NCBI GenBank assembly: GCA_002104905.1
Contig: MCFE01000206.1
Span: forward strand, 1-64,000
Reading direction: 5' to 3'
Length of the DNA: 64,000 bases
From: Basidiobolus meristosporus CBS 931.73
Taxonomy: Eukaryota > Basidiobolomycota > Basidiobolomycetes > Basidiobolales > Basidiobolaceae
Part shown: positions 11,025 through 24,152 of the stretch, one piece after another
How positions within the stretch are numbered: the first letter of the stretch is position 1
Layout: the number at the start of each line of letters is the position of its first letter
Translations under genes and position numbers: made by a program
Notes under the pieces: model-generated
What the model was told of the DNA's origin: nothing
The model's input: the letters and a program-made list of their open reading frames with translations, nothing else
The model's database searches: none

Positions 11025-12283
11025 GACACTGATACTGGATTAATTACTTCTGGGATATTCCAGGGCACTGATTCATGCTGAATCATGGTTGTAGAGTCCT
11101 CTGGTGCTCAAAAAGTCTCACTATTTTGCTCTGATTCAATCTTGACTATTGGTGGACTTATGATCAGATATTTATCATCAACTGATTTCATTGTTTTGAA
11201 AATTTTGAATTCTCATCAAACAACTCATCCCTAGACTTGATTAGCTTCTTTGCTTTGGTATTGTAGAGTCTGTATGCTTTACTCTCATTGCAGTAGCCCA
11301 AGAATGTGCATTTTACACTTCTTGGGTCAAGTTTTTACTGATTTCCATGTAGTTTCTTGGCACATGCTGCACACCCATGTATTCTTAGATGTTTGGCATT
11401 TGGTCTGCATCTATAACATGCTTCAAATGAAGTTGAATCACAATGTATTCTGCTAAAACTTCTTTTTTAAGGTATACAGCTGTGGCATCTGATTCTGCCC
11501 AAAAGTCATAGGATAGCTTTTGATAATGGATCATAGATCTTGCCATATCAATGATTGATCTGTTTGCACATTCTGGTACTCCATTTTGCTGTGGGGAGTA
11601 TGGTACAGTGGTCTCTTGCTTTATCCCGTGAATTTTGCAAAAGTGAATGAAGAGTTTTGAGGTAGTCTTCTCCATTATCAGAGCATATTATCTTGATTTT
11701 TCTGCCAGATTCTCTTTCCACCATGGCTTTAAGCTCCCCAACCTTGGACAGAACTTCTTCCTTTCTCTCCATGAGGTAGACCTACATGTATCTTATATAA
11801 TCACCAATGAAAGTGAATAAATACTTCATCCCACCTAAGAATAAATTTTGCATAGGTCAATGCAGATCTGAGTGAATTAGGTCTAATTTTTTCTTAGTTT
11901 GATTAACCCAGAGCTCTTGAATGGTTGTCTGGCTTGTTTCCCATATATGCAGGCTTTACAGTGCTCCAAATTAGCTGGGGGATCAATTTTCACTCCAGAA
12001 ATTAGCTGATCTTTGAGCTTTTGCGCAAATAATCAAAATTAATGTGCCCAAATCTCCTCTGCCTGAGAATTTATGTTTCTTCATTAAAGTTGCTTATATT
12101 AACTTCCAGATTTGATGGAATATAAGTCAACTTGCAAAGATTCTAATCTCTGGTACCCAAAGCAATATGGGCACCATTTGGATCAGTGATCTTACATCCA
12201 GAACTGTCAAAGCTGAGACTGAGTCCTTCTGCTCTGGCCTTACTTACAGATAGTAGGGTCTTGCCTATTGCTAGTACATAGAG
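11025..12283 (-). pseudogene. Ty1/copia fragment G1 (protease/integrase to hinge)
   Basis: Reverse-strand match to the copia elements at 20133-27270. From right to left it holds the post-protease region, the GAG-preintegrase and integrase region (about 11380-12000) and the hinge between integrase and reverse transcriptase (about 11025-11380). It is riddled with stops. It is cut at 12283 by the terminus of element F (CATAGAG | CCCTATGG); the intact copia copy at 29350-29360 reads CATAGAGTACTTC here, so element F landed in G1. The other half of G1 is not in the window. Confidence 0.75.
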
Positions 12284-14608
12284 CCCTATGGAAAATTATT
12301 GTAATGATCCCATCAAGAGACTGTACAAATTTCAAGTCCTAAAACTAACAGGTACTGATCCTGTCAGGACACCACCCAGAGACCTTTAAAAAATAATTGC
12401 ACCCAAGATTTAACAAGAACTTAGTCATATTTTTTCATCACAGCAATGTATAAGTGGCTTTTGACTGGTTCCCTGCCAATTTGCTCACTTTACAATCCTG
12501 GACACTCTGTCACCTCCTGTGTTTGTGTGCATTTATTGGCTATTGCCTCTTTTTCACATTGCTTACTTCTTGACTCATACATTTCTCTTACAAGTACATA
12601 TTGATTTATTTCTGTTAAAACTTCAGCTGTATGTCCATTGCCAATTGTATTGGCCTATACAAGTCCTTATACCCTACACTAACATTAAGCCTAACCCTCA
12701 CTCAACAAGTGACTCCATTAAAGTCTACCACTCACTAGGTGTTTCTGCTGTAATGCTCCAGTTCCACAGCTTTAGTGGGTACCAATGGCTTTATGCCACT
12801 GTTCATTCACTGGTTCCCACATGTCCTGGTCTTCAGCCAGCACTGCAAGATCTAGCATGGCATCTGCCAGTTTTTGCAATAAATCCTTGCAGTATTCAAG
12901 TGTGTTTTCTTGAGCACCACTCTTGAAGAAGTGCTGCAACCTCTTGGTGTGCCTATTAATGTTCCAAAATTCCACTGAAGGCAGAGTGATAGTCTTTTGA
13001 GCTCTTGACATTGTAGCCTTGTCTGTCACTGGGACCTTTACTTTGTCAGCAGTGAAGGATGTGGAGGCTGTGTTAGACAAATTGCCTTTTTCTGCAAACT
13101 CATCCCCCTTGCTGGAGTGTAGCTCAACAGGCTATGCTTCCAACTCTTGTGAAAACAGCTGTTTTCTTGTAGGTAATTCTTCCTAGCTATGATGGGATTC
13201 AGTCTGTTCTGGGCATGCAGAGTTAATTGGCAAGAACTGCAGTTTCTTTTGCATGCCTTCCTGTCTCAGGCTTGGGCGGACATTTTTCCCTTAACCTTTT
13301 CCTTTATCACTGCCAGGTCTTTCACTGCTACTTTGTCTGCATGCTTCTTGTAGTGAACTTTATTTTCTCCTTGATATATTCTGCCCTGATGCAACTGTTT
13401 TGGCCTGCTTGTCCCTTGCCAGCACTCTTCTGGCAACCTGATGTTTCTTTTCCACATGTTTCAAGCTCTCAGCCATAGTAGTAATGGGCTCCTGTAAAAG
13501 CCACTGGCTATTATCACGCAAGGTCCTTCTCTGCTACTTGACAGAGTTCTTGTTGAGTGGTATTATGATTTTTCCTTGATAAATGTTGTGATGATGCATC
13601 TGTGTCAGCTTGCTTATGGGACCCTTTGTCTTGAGCCTTTGATAGCTTCTACTATTCTTAAGATACTTTCTTAGCATACCAATGCTGGCCCAAAATCCAT
13701 TTGCCTGTTTAAAACCGGGACAATGCTCATGGCCAAGTCAAGTGCATTCTGCTTGGCCTTGAGTTCCTGATGGTCCCATGGTATGCTGGCCTTAAGGCAA
13801 TGGCATGCTAGACTTCTGACAGCCCCTTGATCATTAGCCCACTCTTCATTATTGCACTCAACAGCTTCAGGGATCTTCAATGTATTTTCATTTTCAGGCT
13901 ATGGTATTAACACCACAGTGTCTCCCTCCAATGCTATGATACGTTTTTCTGTGGGCTTTATCTTTGGGCACTGTTATTGTGCTTCAAAGACTGTACAGTG
14001 TTCCTATGCTTTTACATTGGGAAATGGCTCAATTCTTGGCTGTGGCATTCAGCTACTTGAATTTGTTCTTTGCAGCAAAGATACTGCTGTTTCTACCTGG
14101 GATATTGATTGCCTAACATGAGTTATCTGCCCATTCTGTTTCTGGACTATTTCCCAATTTTTCTTGGCCATTGCATCCATCCTATCAACCACTACACCTA
14201 TTTGCTTCATTAATGCTTTGGTATGGGCTGACAACATACTTGTTAATATGGGTGGTGGTGATGTTATCATGGCCACTTGCTGGTCTTCAACTATGGGTAC
14301 TGCATTTGCTATATTCTCATCTGCCTGAGCATAACGGTCAGCCTGTGGCTCTGCAGAGGTTGCCAATTGCCTACTTGACTGAGAGCCTGAGGAGTCCACA
14401 CTATCACCTTCAGTGAGCACACTGTTAACATAGTTTTTTTGGATGTAGCCCTGCTTGTTGTGCCAAGTTTCAACACAAGCTGATGTCCAACTGTTCTTCT
14501 GCTGCCATTAGCAGTGGTGTTTGGTTGGGTACCAGACAGCTTTGCTTTATTTTTTGGCAGCATATTGATGGAAATCAGCCAAACCAAAGGGGAAATAGCT
14601 TGCTATAT
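12284..14608 (-). mobile_element. Element F: partial two-gene transposon (second-gene side only)
   Basis: Starts with the family terminus CCCTATGGAAA at 12284 (one change from CCCTATGAAAA). It contains the second gene on the reverse strand and stops at about 14608, just upstream of that gene, where copia G2 begins. The transposase half and the other terminus are absent. Confidence 0.75.
12772..14563 (-). pseudogene. Second transposon gene, most complete copy (element F)
   Basis: Has an ATG at 14563-14561 (MLPKNKAK), unlike the copy in element C. It is a Ser/Thr-rich N-terminal region, then ITSPPPILTSMLSAHTKALM, a helical charged segment ending QSISQVETAVSLLQ, Lys-rich repeat units (about 13270-13560), and the C-terminal conserved block with HFFKSGAQENTLEYCKDLLQ (about 12850-12960). 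A frameshift near 14430 and later breaks make it a pseudogene. The segment 13749-13767 is the unoccupied version of the element C insertion site. Function unrecognised. Confidence 0.65.
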
Positions 14609-15908
14609 GGCTTATAGTATATACTATAGTCAGCATTACTCCTTTTGAAATTCAAAGATTCCAAATAAGAATCCATCTGGCAATTTCAGGCTCTATGTGA
14701 TTTTTTGAGACCATGTAGATAATTTTTAAGCTTGCAGATCAAATGGGGGTTATCTTGGTCAACAAACCAATCAAGCTGGTCCATATGCACATCCTCATCA
14801 AGTTCTCCATTCAAAGATGAGGCTTTTACATCCATTTGATATCTAAAAAACTTATATTTGGCTGCAATAGCCAATATTCATCTGATGGGATTAAACTTGG
14901 CTTCTGGTGCAAAGGTTGTGGTATAGTCAAGTCCTTTTGTTTGAGAGTATCCTTTGGCCACAAGTCTTGCTTTGTTTCTTTCAATTGTACCATCAGTCTT
15001 GTATTTTGTCTTGTAGACCCATCCGCAACCAATTGAATTTGGTGGATTAGTAATTTGACTAAATCCCAAATTGTATTTTCTGTTAGGGCCTGATATTCCT
15101 CAGTCATTGCAGATCTCCAGAGCTTTGTCTGAGGGCTATTTAGGGCCACTTTTACAGTCTGGGGCTCATCAATATGGACTGAATAGGCATAGGCTAGGTT
15201 TGTACCCTCATTGATATAGTAACTTGGGCTATTTCTTGTCCAATTGGTTATCTGGGTATTTGATGCTGGAATGATCACTTTAGAATATCCCTGGGCACTG
15301 TTTCAGGGTGCACCACAGTAGCAGAGTCCTTTGGAGTAAAAAAATTCTCATTGTATTGCTCTGATTCAGTCCTGACAATAGGTGGACTTGAGATCAGTAA
15401 TTTGTCATCATTTGATGTCATTTTTTTGAAAATTTTGAGTTTTCATCAGGAAACACATCCCTGGACTTGATTAGATTCTTTGCTTTGGTATTGTACAATC
15501 TGTATGCTCTACTCTCATTGCAGTAGCCCAATAATATGCATTTACATTTTTTGGCTCAAATTTTGACTGATTTCCATGCAGTTGCTTCACATATGCTTTA
15601 CACCCAAGTATTTTTAGATGTTCTGTACTTGATCTGTATCCATACCATGCTATAAATGGAGTAGAACCACAAAGTGTTCTGTCATCAGGCTCTATTTTAA
15701 GGTATACAGCTGTGGCAACTGATTCAGCTCAGAAATAATAGGATAATTTTTGATCATGGATTATAGATCTTGCCGTATCAATTAGTGATCTGTTTACACC
15801 TTCCAATACTCTATTTTGCTGTGGGGAGTATGGTACAGTAATCTCTTGCTTTATCCCATTAATTTTGCAGAAGTGGATCAAGAGTTTTGAGGTATATTCT
15901 CCACCATT
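14609..15908 (-). pseudogene. Ty1/copia G2, left piece (integrase end, hinge, RT start)
   Basis: Reverse-strand copia sequence from the integrase region (about 15500-15908), the hinge (about 15060-15500) and the start of reverse transcriptase, including [11 protein letters not shown] and QMDVKASSLNGELDED. It ends at 15908 in CCACCATT, where element D is inserted. The sequence resumes at 28748 with ATTGTTGGAGC. At 14609 it is truncated against element F. Confidence 0.8.
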
Positions 15909-16249
15909 CCCTATGAAAAGTAATTTGGTCCTGCAAGTGGATCCAATCTGGATCAGCCATCAAGATCCCATTTAGAGACAGTAATAATACCAGCAGCATG
16001 GAATTAGTGACCCTCCCAACAATCTTATGATGGGATCTTGACAGTGTCTTTCTAATTTTACAACCAAATCAAGGGACACAACCTGACATTACATTATTGG
16101 TGCTATGACAATATTTGCTTGGTATTGATGCAGTCTTTTAATGTTCTATAACTATTTTAGGTGGATCCAGTTGGCCAGGACATCTAGTTGCCTTATATGG
16201 CAAGAAACTTGACAGTATTTTGAAAGCCTCACAGCAAGACTCTGATGGC

Positions 16250-19200
16250 AGTATATTGGCAGTATGATGGCCTACTGCTGGTTCTGTATAGTGCTACCGT
16301 ACCAACTTACCAAATGGTACTTCCTTTTTCTACCTCTCCTTGTGCAGCTCATATATTCCACTGTAAAATCACCTTTCTTCATTTGCTTACCCACTGCTAC
16401 CTTGTGTATTCCACATATAGTTCAAATCAAAAGTAACTATGGCCTCCTGCTTACTAACCTCTTCAAATGCGCACACCTGCCGCAATTGACATAGTTCTAT
16501 CACCTCAACATTACGGCTTTTTAGTGTGATACTTGCAAAGTTGCCATATACCTTGTACTGCTGGTAACATATACATCTTGCAAACATATGCTTTGCTGTT
16601 ACCACTTCTGCTATGAATACCTCCTGAACATGCGCAATGAACTTCTTAGTACTTAACCAATATATTCCTCTCCCTGCTGGATTCTAGTCCCCCTTATAGG
16701 TGTGCTCTGGCTTTTGTTTGTGTGAATTCTATATTGAATGGTGTAGAAGTTAGCCTATGACCATGAGAAATCTGGCATATCTTGGTAGAGTTTTCCTGAT
16801 AAAATTAGTTGCTTGTTGCACCCAACCCAACTTTGCACTACTCAACTGATTACCCATGCATTGGGGCTGTTTAGGTTCTTGATGCCATAGGCATTGGTGT
16901 TTCCATGTGGACCATTGTCCTTGGAATTTTCCAACTCTTCCTGTCTGTCCTCTGTGTGCCAACTCATTACATCCATGACAGACTTGAAGGTAATATTTTT
17001 GATGAGATTGGGATATACTAGTATCTGTGACTTGACTTGTCTTCCTATCTCCCCACACATCTGCTCCATAGGAAACTCCCAAAAGGTGAAGCAAGGCCCA
17101 ATATTCTCCACACTGTTGTGGTGGTGTATAAGTCCAAGGGAGAGATATGTCCAACACTTCTCAAGTGTTTTGTGTGTGGGGTGCTCACTGGGGGCAAAAA
17201 CCTCTGGCAAAAGCTTACTAGAAATACTTGGGTTCTGTCTCTAATCTAATGTGATGGGGAATAAAGCCACAAGCTTGTCAAGGGAAAACTATTGAGCTAC
17301 AATCCCCAACTTAGTTGGCGTCTTAACAAAAGTATGTGCTGGGCTCAGCATCCATTGAGATGACAATGTACCAAAGCTTCCAAAGTCAAAACAACTGTAA
17401 ACTCCACCAGCAGGGACTTGATAAGAATGCAGCTGTGGTCAATAGTTACAAAGACAGAAAAGCATCTTTGCCTGTATAAGAACAAGCTTGGGATATAATC
17501 AAATATAATAAAAGATACCTACTTTGAGTATTCCTCACAAGTAGTGCCTCCAAGGTCAGTTGGCTGTTGGCATGGTTTCCTGGGAGGGTCCGGTGGTCTG
17601 GGGTTGGAAGTTCAGTTAGCAGCAGGTAGCAGTGATCACACTAATCAACAAGCCGGTATATTGATATAAGGGATGATGATATATTGTTGAGGGACAGTCT
17701 CCCTTATATACTTTTCTTACTGGCTAAGTGATTGCTAATCATGGTGTTCCAGAAGGTTCCAGATATCAATAAAAATCTTAATGACATTGGAATGACCTAA
17801 AAATGTTTTAAGTAGGTGCCAGAAGGTTCTAAGTGGCACAGCACATCCAACCAATTAGGAATCAGTATTCTGAAACCTGTGTAGCATAGGGATATTATAT
17901 ATAGTATGGAAATGGAAGGGATGGTGACATGGGTTGATCATGTGTCATGGGAACTGGCATGGGTACTTGCCTAATATAGAAGCACTTACAGCTAGTAATC
18001 TTTCATAAAGTGAGGGGTAACTTATGCAATAAGGTAAGCAGGTGTGATAGTCAACCAGCTTATGGGATAGTACTGATCAGGTAAGACAAATGGGACAAAA
18101 CTAAAATAAGTGTAGTAGAGATAAAGGGAAGTAGGAAATATCAGAATGAGCACATCTGTCAGTGGGTGTCATTTTCACCCCACTACACCATGCAAGATGG
18201 AGTAGAGAATGGATACAGTAGCAACAGAGATCTACACATTCAGCTTTATGCTTATAGTATAGCCGCTCAAATCCCGTCACAATTCCCTTACATAACAGCT
18301 GAAAATGCATCAAGTCAGCAGTGGTGATCTGCTTCTGGATAAATATTCCTACAATGTCCACATATGACTCCCAATGCTTCTAATGTACTCTTGGTAGGAA
18401 TGGCCTCCAAACACCACTTGAATAAATACATATCCAGCTCATCCAGTCTTAGCATTTGTATTGTTGCATATGCATATGAATATTAATTGGAGCCCGTGGG
18501 AACTACTTAGGGTAGTGGATACTCTGTAATATCTTGCCAATTCTTTCAGATTTCTCCTGTATCTCAAAGGGCTCATTTAGCTTGAAAGGCCCCATGTACA
18601 ACTTGGTCATCAGTATAGGGATATTGTTGAAAAGCAAATGCATTGCTCCCAGCAGAAAGCATTTGCTCCAACAGATACCCTCTATCTTAAGTATCCCCAG
18701 TTTCCAATTGATTCCATATTCCTGCCAATGGCTTATAGGTTGCCAACTTTGCTGCAATTGCATGCTTACTTCTGTACATTCTCTCTGTGGAAAGATGATG
18801 TTTTTGGTGTTGGTGTTTGGGTAATAATAATGTGTGTAAGTTATGGAGTAAATCCCCTGGATCTCACACATTTGACAGCAATACCATCCATTGTGCCTGG
18901 AAATGCCTGCTATCTTGCTGATGGCTGGGGTGTCTCCAATGCAGATAATAATACGTGCTTTTACATGATGGCCATTTACTGTTATCCTGCTAGAAATCAT
19001 ATGAAATTCATCCAGCAAGGGATACAGGTAGCTATCCAGGTTGGATGGTGATTTAGGCCCAGATGCCAGTGAGACTACCATCAGATTATTGCTCTGATAC
19101 TCTAAGATGGGTGGCAGATTCAGATTGATGAGAATTAGTGGCCAGCAGGATTTGCTGGTATAGTACTTGTTTAATGAGTATCAATCAAGTGTTAAAGCAA

Positions 19201-20132
19201 AGGCATGGTCATACATACCTTCAGAGTAGCACTTGCTTCTTAGCTGTTTGTAATGTTTGCCACTGAATATACTGGATATGTGTGCACTTGATTGATACTG
19301 AGTGCGGTACTGTATAGCTTTGCAATATTTGTTGGACCGCATCAGCTCCCTCAGACAAGGTATGGCCAGAATACATCTGCAGTGTAAACAATGTTTTCTC
19401 TTAATGGTGGTGGATTCCTGACAATTTGGACATGTTGCAATGGTAGCACTTTTGGATGTGAATGCCATGCAACTGTTAACACATGCTGGAATCAGGACAG
19501 TCTCTGGATCATATGTTGCCAGCTGCATGACAGTTGTCCACTTGAGCCATGTACATGGTAAGTTCCATCCTGGTGTGACCTTAGCAAGAAGTTGTAATAA
19601 ATCCTTAAAGTCCCCATTACTGATATTAGTAGAAATGCACCACTTCTCTAGCCACAACATCACATCATTCACCAGTAGATGGATGACTGGGCTCACTTGG
19701 CTCCATAAAGTATCCTTGGCATTTGTTTCAACAGGTGTTGTCTCATTGCATATAGGGATCTGACTGGGCTCATACATGGTACTGTTGTTAGGGGAGATAG
19801 GCTCAAAATCCATCAGTGAACCTTCTTTGTCAGAGCTATCACTCTGCATGCCATATTCAGAAGGCTGAGGTGAGCCTAAAGGTGTCACAAACTCACTTGA
19901 CCCAGTTTGCACAAGGTGACAAAGAAGGCCAGGTGCCAGTATAGAAGTATCAACTGGCCAGCAAGATAATGTTGGTACAGTAGTGACCAATGAACAATCA
20001 AATATGACTTGGGTGGTAAAACACTGGCCATGATCCTTGTAATACTTCCTATGCTGTCTGCGTGCTTCATGGCTGAGAGGCTTGCCACAATAGCCACATG
20101 GTCTTTTTTCTCTTCTCTTACAGTGTTGAGTC
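16250..20132 (-). pseudogene. tnp2-type transposase (element D), interrupted
   Basis: Leftward gene parallel to 4291-7779, interrupted at 17114-18187. The stretch 19181-19990 reads as one open frame of 269 codons. It covers the region after the zinc finger, the DTLWSQVSPV junction that is broken in element C, the ACVNSC...CPNC block and the SEGMYDHAFAL segment. The core with CQMCEIQGIYS lies at about 18820-18880. The FPMEQMCGE block lies at about 17060-17085. The copia LTR cuts it at 20132 (GTTGAGTC), upstream of which the N-terminus is lost. This is the best guide to the ancestral core in the window. Confidence 0.8.
17114..18187. mobile_element. ~1.07-kb insertion in element D transposase, possible LTR-like unit
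   Basis: Relative to element C (CTCCACACACTGTGCAAG), element D has an extra block between CTCCACAC and CCATGCAAG. It begins TGTTGTGGTGGTG and ends CACCCCACTACA, so the ends are weak inverted repeats of TG...CA type. ACAC at 17110-17113 and 18185-18188 could be a duplication. It has no convincing ORF and a TATA-like TTATATACT near 17704. Family unknown; exact ends are ambiguous by a few bases. Confidence 0.55.
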
Positions 20133-20481
20133 TGTTTTAAGAATTTGTAATTCCACCTAAGAATTCACATAACTTAGTCACTTAAATCAATACCCTGGAA
20201 CCCTAATGAATACAGACCAGATTCCCTGTCAGCATTTACTTGGAATATTTTCACCAAAATACCAGGTACCCAGAACATGAGAATCCTCAACTTTGTCCAA
20301 ACCGCCCCAAACTTTACATACATGTTCTTGGAACCTTTCTTAATCTATTCTATGTATTTGTAATGCCAAGACCATGAAAGAGTATAAATACTACTTTTAC
20401 ATTCAATATATCACTAAGTGAAAACCACATAATCTACTTGTCCTCCAAATCACTTCCAATATCTCCAAGACTCTTATCACA
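20133..20481 (+). repeat. Copia LTR, 5' of copy 1
   Basis: 349 bp, TGTTTTAAGAATTTG...CTCTTATCACA. Contains a TATA-like AGTATAAATACTAC near 20380. Differs from the LTR at 23805-24152 at many positions, so the insertion is not recent. Confidence 0.85.
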
Positions 20482-20512
20482 TGTTATCAGCCCCAAGCTG
20501 TCACTCTTTGCA

Positions 20513-21133
20513 ATGTCTACTACTGCAACTATTGGAATTTTTCCCTCTGCTGAAAAGTTGAATGGATCTAACTACCAAGCGTGGATGGTGAAGATGATGA
20601 TGCTGCTGCAAGAAAGAGGCCTTTCAGACATTGTCATGGGAGATGAATGCCCTCCTCAAAATAAGGGAGAGGAAGCCCTAAAGTACCGGAAGAAAGAACA
20701 AAGTGCCTTTAACTGCATTTGCCTTAATGTTAAAGATAAATTGCTAATTCAATGCTCAAGAGCAAAAATGGCAAAGAATGCCTGGAAGGCATTAGAAGAC
20801 ACCTACCAGTCATGTTCAGCTGCTAAGATAATGTATCTGAGACAAAAATTCTTTACTACAAAGATGCTGCCAGGTGAAGACATGAAATATCTAATTAACA
20901 GAATTACCCTGCTGGTAGATGAGATGGAATCTGTGGGTGTACCAACTACTGATGAGGATGTGATAGCTAACATCCTGATTAGCCTGACAGACAGGTTTCA
21001 GGGCCTTGTATCAGCCCTAAAGTCCAGAACTGAAGATTTGACCTTATATTACATATATCAAAGGCTCCTGGAAGAAGAATTAAGAAAATCTAGGGCCAAA
21101 AAAATGAAGAAAAAGTGCTCTAATAAGCAATGA
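20513..21133 (+). pseudogene. copia gag (copy 1)
   Basis: ATG at 20513 (MSTTATIGIFPSAEKLNGSN). The frame carries a typical copia Gag with NYQAWMVKMMMLLQERGL near the start and a UBN2/retrotran_gag-like middle (AWKALEDTYQSCSAAKIMYL). It ends at 21133 by frameshift. The CCHC zinc knuckle follows in another frame (CNYCNRKGHTSDWC, about 21190-21230). Gag would package the RNA in cytoplasmic particles. The gag of copy 2 (from 24188) is similar but also frameshifted. Confidence 0.8.
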
Positions 21134-23793
21134 TAACCAGCAAAGGAGGTACCTAAGACCCTACAAAGGCAACAGCATCCTGTTTTGTAACTACTGCAAC
21201 AGGAAAGGACACACATCAGACTGGTGCTTGAAAAAGAGAGATAATCAGCTAAAGAAGCGTGAATATGAAATGCTGCAACAACTGCAGATATACTATTCAT
21301 ATCTGCACTAAATGTGACCACCAACAAGGATTCTCAGATGTGGTATATTGTCTCTGGAGCATCTCAACACTATGCACACCAAAAAGAACTTTTTACCCAA
21401 TATCAAGAAATTCCAATTAAGAAGGTGTTCATGGGTGACAATTGTACACTTGATGCAGTGGAAGAAGGAACTATCCAATAAACCTAAGAAGCAGTGAAGG
21501 AGGCCATAAAAGGACCTTTAAAGAAGTACTCTATGTACTATAAATAGCCAAGACCCTACTATCAGTAAGCAAGGCCACTGCAGAAGGACTCAGTTTCAGC
21601 TTTGACAATTCTGGATGCAAGATCACTGATCAAAATGGTGCCCATATTGCTTTGGGTATCAGAGATCAGAACCTATACAAATTGACTAATATTCCATCAT
21701 ATTTGGAAGCCAATATAAGTAACTTAAATGATGAAACACCAATGCATGGTATGGATACAGACCAAGTGCAGAACATCTAAGAATACTTAGGTTTACAGCA
21801 TATGCCAAGAAACTACCGGGAAATCAGTCACATTTGAGCCAGAAAGTGTAAAATGCTTATTTTTGGGCCACTGCAATGAGAGTAAAGCATAAAGACTCTA
21901 CAATACCAAAGTAAAGTAGCTAATCTAGTCCAGGGATGTGTTGTTTATGAGAATTCAAAATTTTCACAAAACATGAAATCAGTTGATGATAAATATCTGA
22001 TCACAAGTCCACCAATTGTCAGGATTGAATCAGAGCAAAACAATGAAAATTTTTTCATTCCAGAGGACTCTACAACCATGGTTCAGCCAGAATCAGTGCC
22101 CAGGAATATCCCAGAAGTGATCATTTTAGTAGCAAATGCCTGGAGATCCAACTGGATAAGAAATAGCCCAAGTTACTATATCATTGAGGGTAAAAACTTA
22201 GCCTATGCCTATTCAGTTCATTTTGATGAGCCCCAGACTGTAAAAGAGGCCCTAAATAGCCCTCAGACAGAGTTTTGGAGATCTGCAGTGACTGAGGAGT
22301 ATCAGGCCCTAATGGAAAATCTAACTTGAGACTTAGTCAAATTACCAATCAACCAAAAATCAATTGGATGCAGATGGGTCTTCAAGACAAAATACAAGGC
22401 TGATGGTACTATTGAAAGATACAAAGCAAGACTTGTGGCCAAAGAATACTCCCAAAGAAAAGGGCTTGACTATACTGAGACCTTTGCACCAGTAGCCAAG
22501 TTTAATTCCATCAGATAAATATTGGCTATTACAGCCAAATAAATGTTTTTATTTATCATATGGATGTAAAAATTGCATTTTTGTATGGTGAACTTGATGA
22601 GGACATGTATATGGACCAGCCTGATAGGTTTGGTGATCAAGATAACCCCATTTGGTCTGCAAGCTTAAAAAGTCACTATATGGTCTCAAACAATCACCAA
22701 GAGCCTGGAATTGCAAGATAGATTCTTATTTGGAATCTTTGAGTTTCAAAAGGAGTAATGCTGACTATAGTAAAAACTATAAGCCAGATAGAGCAAATCC
22801 AGCTCTATTAGCTCTATATGTGGATGATCTTATTATAGCTGCCAATAACACAGAAACAGTGGAAGAGACTAAATCCAGCCTATCTAAGGAGTTCAAGATG
22901 TCTGATCTAAGAGAACTCAGTTACTACTTACGGATTAAATTCTTCATGGACAGAAGTACCCAGACTATTACCCTAAGCCAATCCATGTATATTCAAGATA
23001 TACTAAAGAAGTACCAAATGCAAGACTGTAAACCAGCAGCTACCCCAATGGAGAGAAACCTTAACTTGGTCAAAACTCAACCAAATCAAGAGATCTTGAT
23101 GCCATCTGAAAGCCCTGACTTTCCTTATCAATCTATGGTTGGCAGTCTTATGTATATCATGCTTGGAACACGTCCAGATATCTCATATTCATTGGGAGTT
23201 GTCAGCCAGCAAAATCAGAACCGTGGATCTATTCATATTGCAGCAGTTAAGCAGATTTATAGATACCTAAAAGGAGCTGCTGATATCTGCTTAAGATACA
23301 CTTATAAGTATTTGGAGCAGGATCTTGTGGGATACTCTGATGCTGATTGAGGACAAAATTTGGAAGACAGAAGATCCACCTCAGGATACACCTTTCTTTA
23401 CTGTGAAGGAGCAATTTCATGAAATTCAAGAAAGCAACCAACTGTAGCACTTTCTACCACAGAGGCAGAGTACATGGCAGCCTGTGAAGCAACAAAAGAA
23501 GCAATATGGTTACAAAAGCTTTTTACAGATTTAGGCCTATGTCAAAAAATGCCTATTTATTTCAAGATAATCAAGGATATATACAATTAGGTAGAAATCC
23601 AACTTTTCATGCTAGAACCAAGCACATAAATATTAGACTTCTTTTCATACGTGAAGCTATAGAGAATAACTCAGTTAGCTTAGTTTACAGTTCTACGGAT
23701 GAAATGATTGCAGACATATTTACCAAACCGTTAGCTAGAGACAAGTTTGAATATCTTAGGTCAAAATTAGGAATAGTCAGTATGAACATTTAG
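21134..23793 (+). pseudogene. copia pol (copy 1), integrase core deleted
   Basis: After the zinc knuckle comes a protease-like remnant (SGASQHYAH, normally DSGASxH). Then near 21736 ISNLNDETPMH joins directly to MDTDQVQNI, which belongs downstream of the integrase core. Roughly 650-700 bp present in copy 2 (25410-26070) are missing. RT follows, with YVDDLIIAANN at about 22816-22850, then RNase H (TTEAEYMAACEATKEAIW, about 23457-23510) to a stop at 23791-23793. Several stops, for example at 22327 and 23348. Confidence 0.8.
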
Positions 23794-23804
23794 CTGAGTG
23801 GGAG

Positions 23805-24152
23805 TGTTGTAAAAATTTGTAATTCCACCTAAGTATTCACCTAACTTAGTCACTTAGATTGTTACCCTCAGATCCTAGAGAATACTGACCAAGTTCCTTG
23901 TTGGGATTTACTTAGAATATTTTCACCAAAATACCAAGTACCCAGAACATGAAAATTCTCAAAGTTGTCCAAACAACCCCAATCTTTGCACACATGTTCT
24001 TGGGACCTTCCTTAATCTATTCTATGTGTTTTTAATGCCAAGACCAGTTAAAAGTATAAATACTACTTTACATTCAATAATTCATTAAGTGAAAACCACA
24101 TAATCAACTTGTCCTCCCAATCACTTCCAATATCTCCAAGACTCTTACAACA
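23805..24152 (+). repeat. Copia LTR shared by copies 1 and 2
   Basis: 348 bp, TGTTGTAAAAATTTG...CTCTTACAACA. It is preceded by the end of pol of copy 1 and followed immediately by the primer-site-like GGTTATGAGCCCC and a second gag. It is therefore both the 3' LTR of copy 1 and the 5' LTR of copy 2. Confidence 0.85.

Larger units (their letters stand above)
20133..24152 (+). mobile_element. Ty1/copia retrotransposon copy 1
   Basis: Bounded by LTRs at 20133-20481 and 23805-24152, both starting TGTT and ending CA. The 5' LTR is followed by TGTTATCAGCCCC, which resembles an initiator-tRNA primer-binding site. Order gag, protease, (integrase core missing), RT, RNase H is the copia order. Stops, frameshifts and the missing integrase make it non-autonomous. 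It is inserted in the element D transposase at GAGTC. The right LTR is shared with copy 2. Confidence 0.85.
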
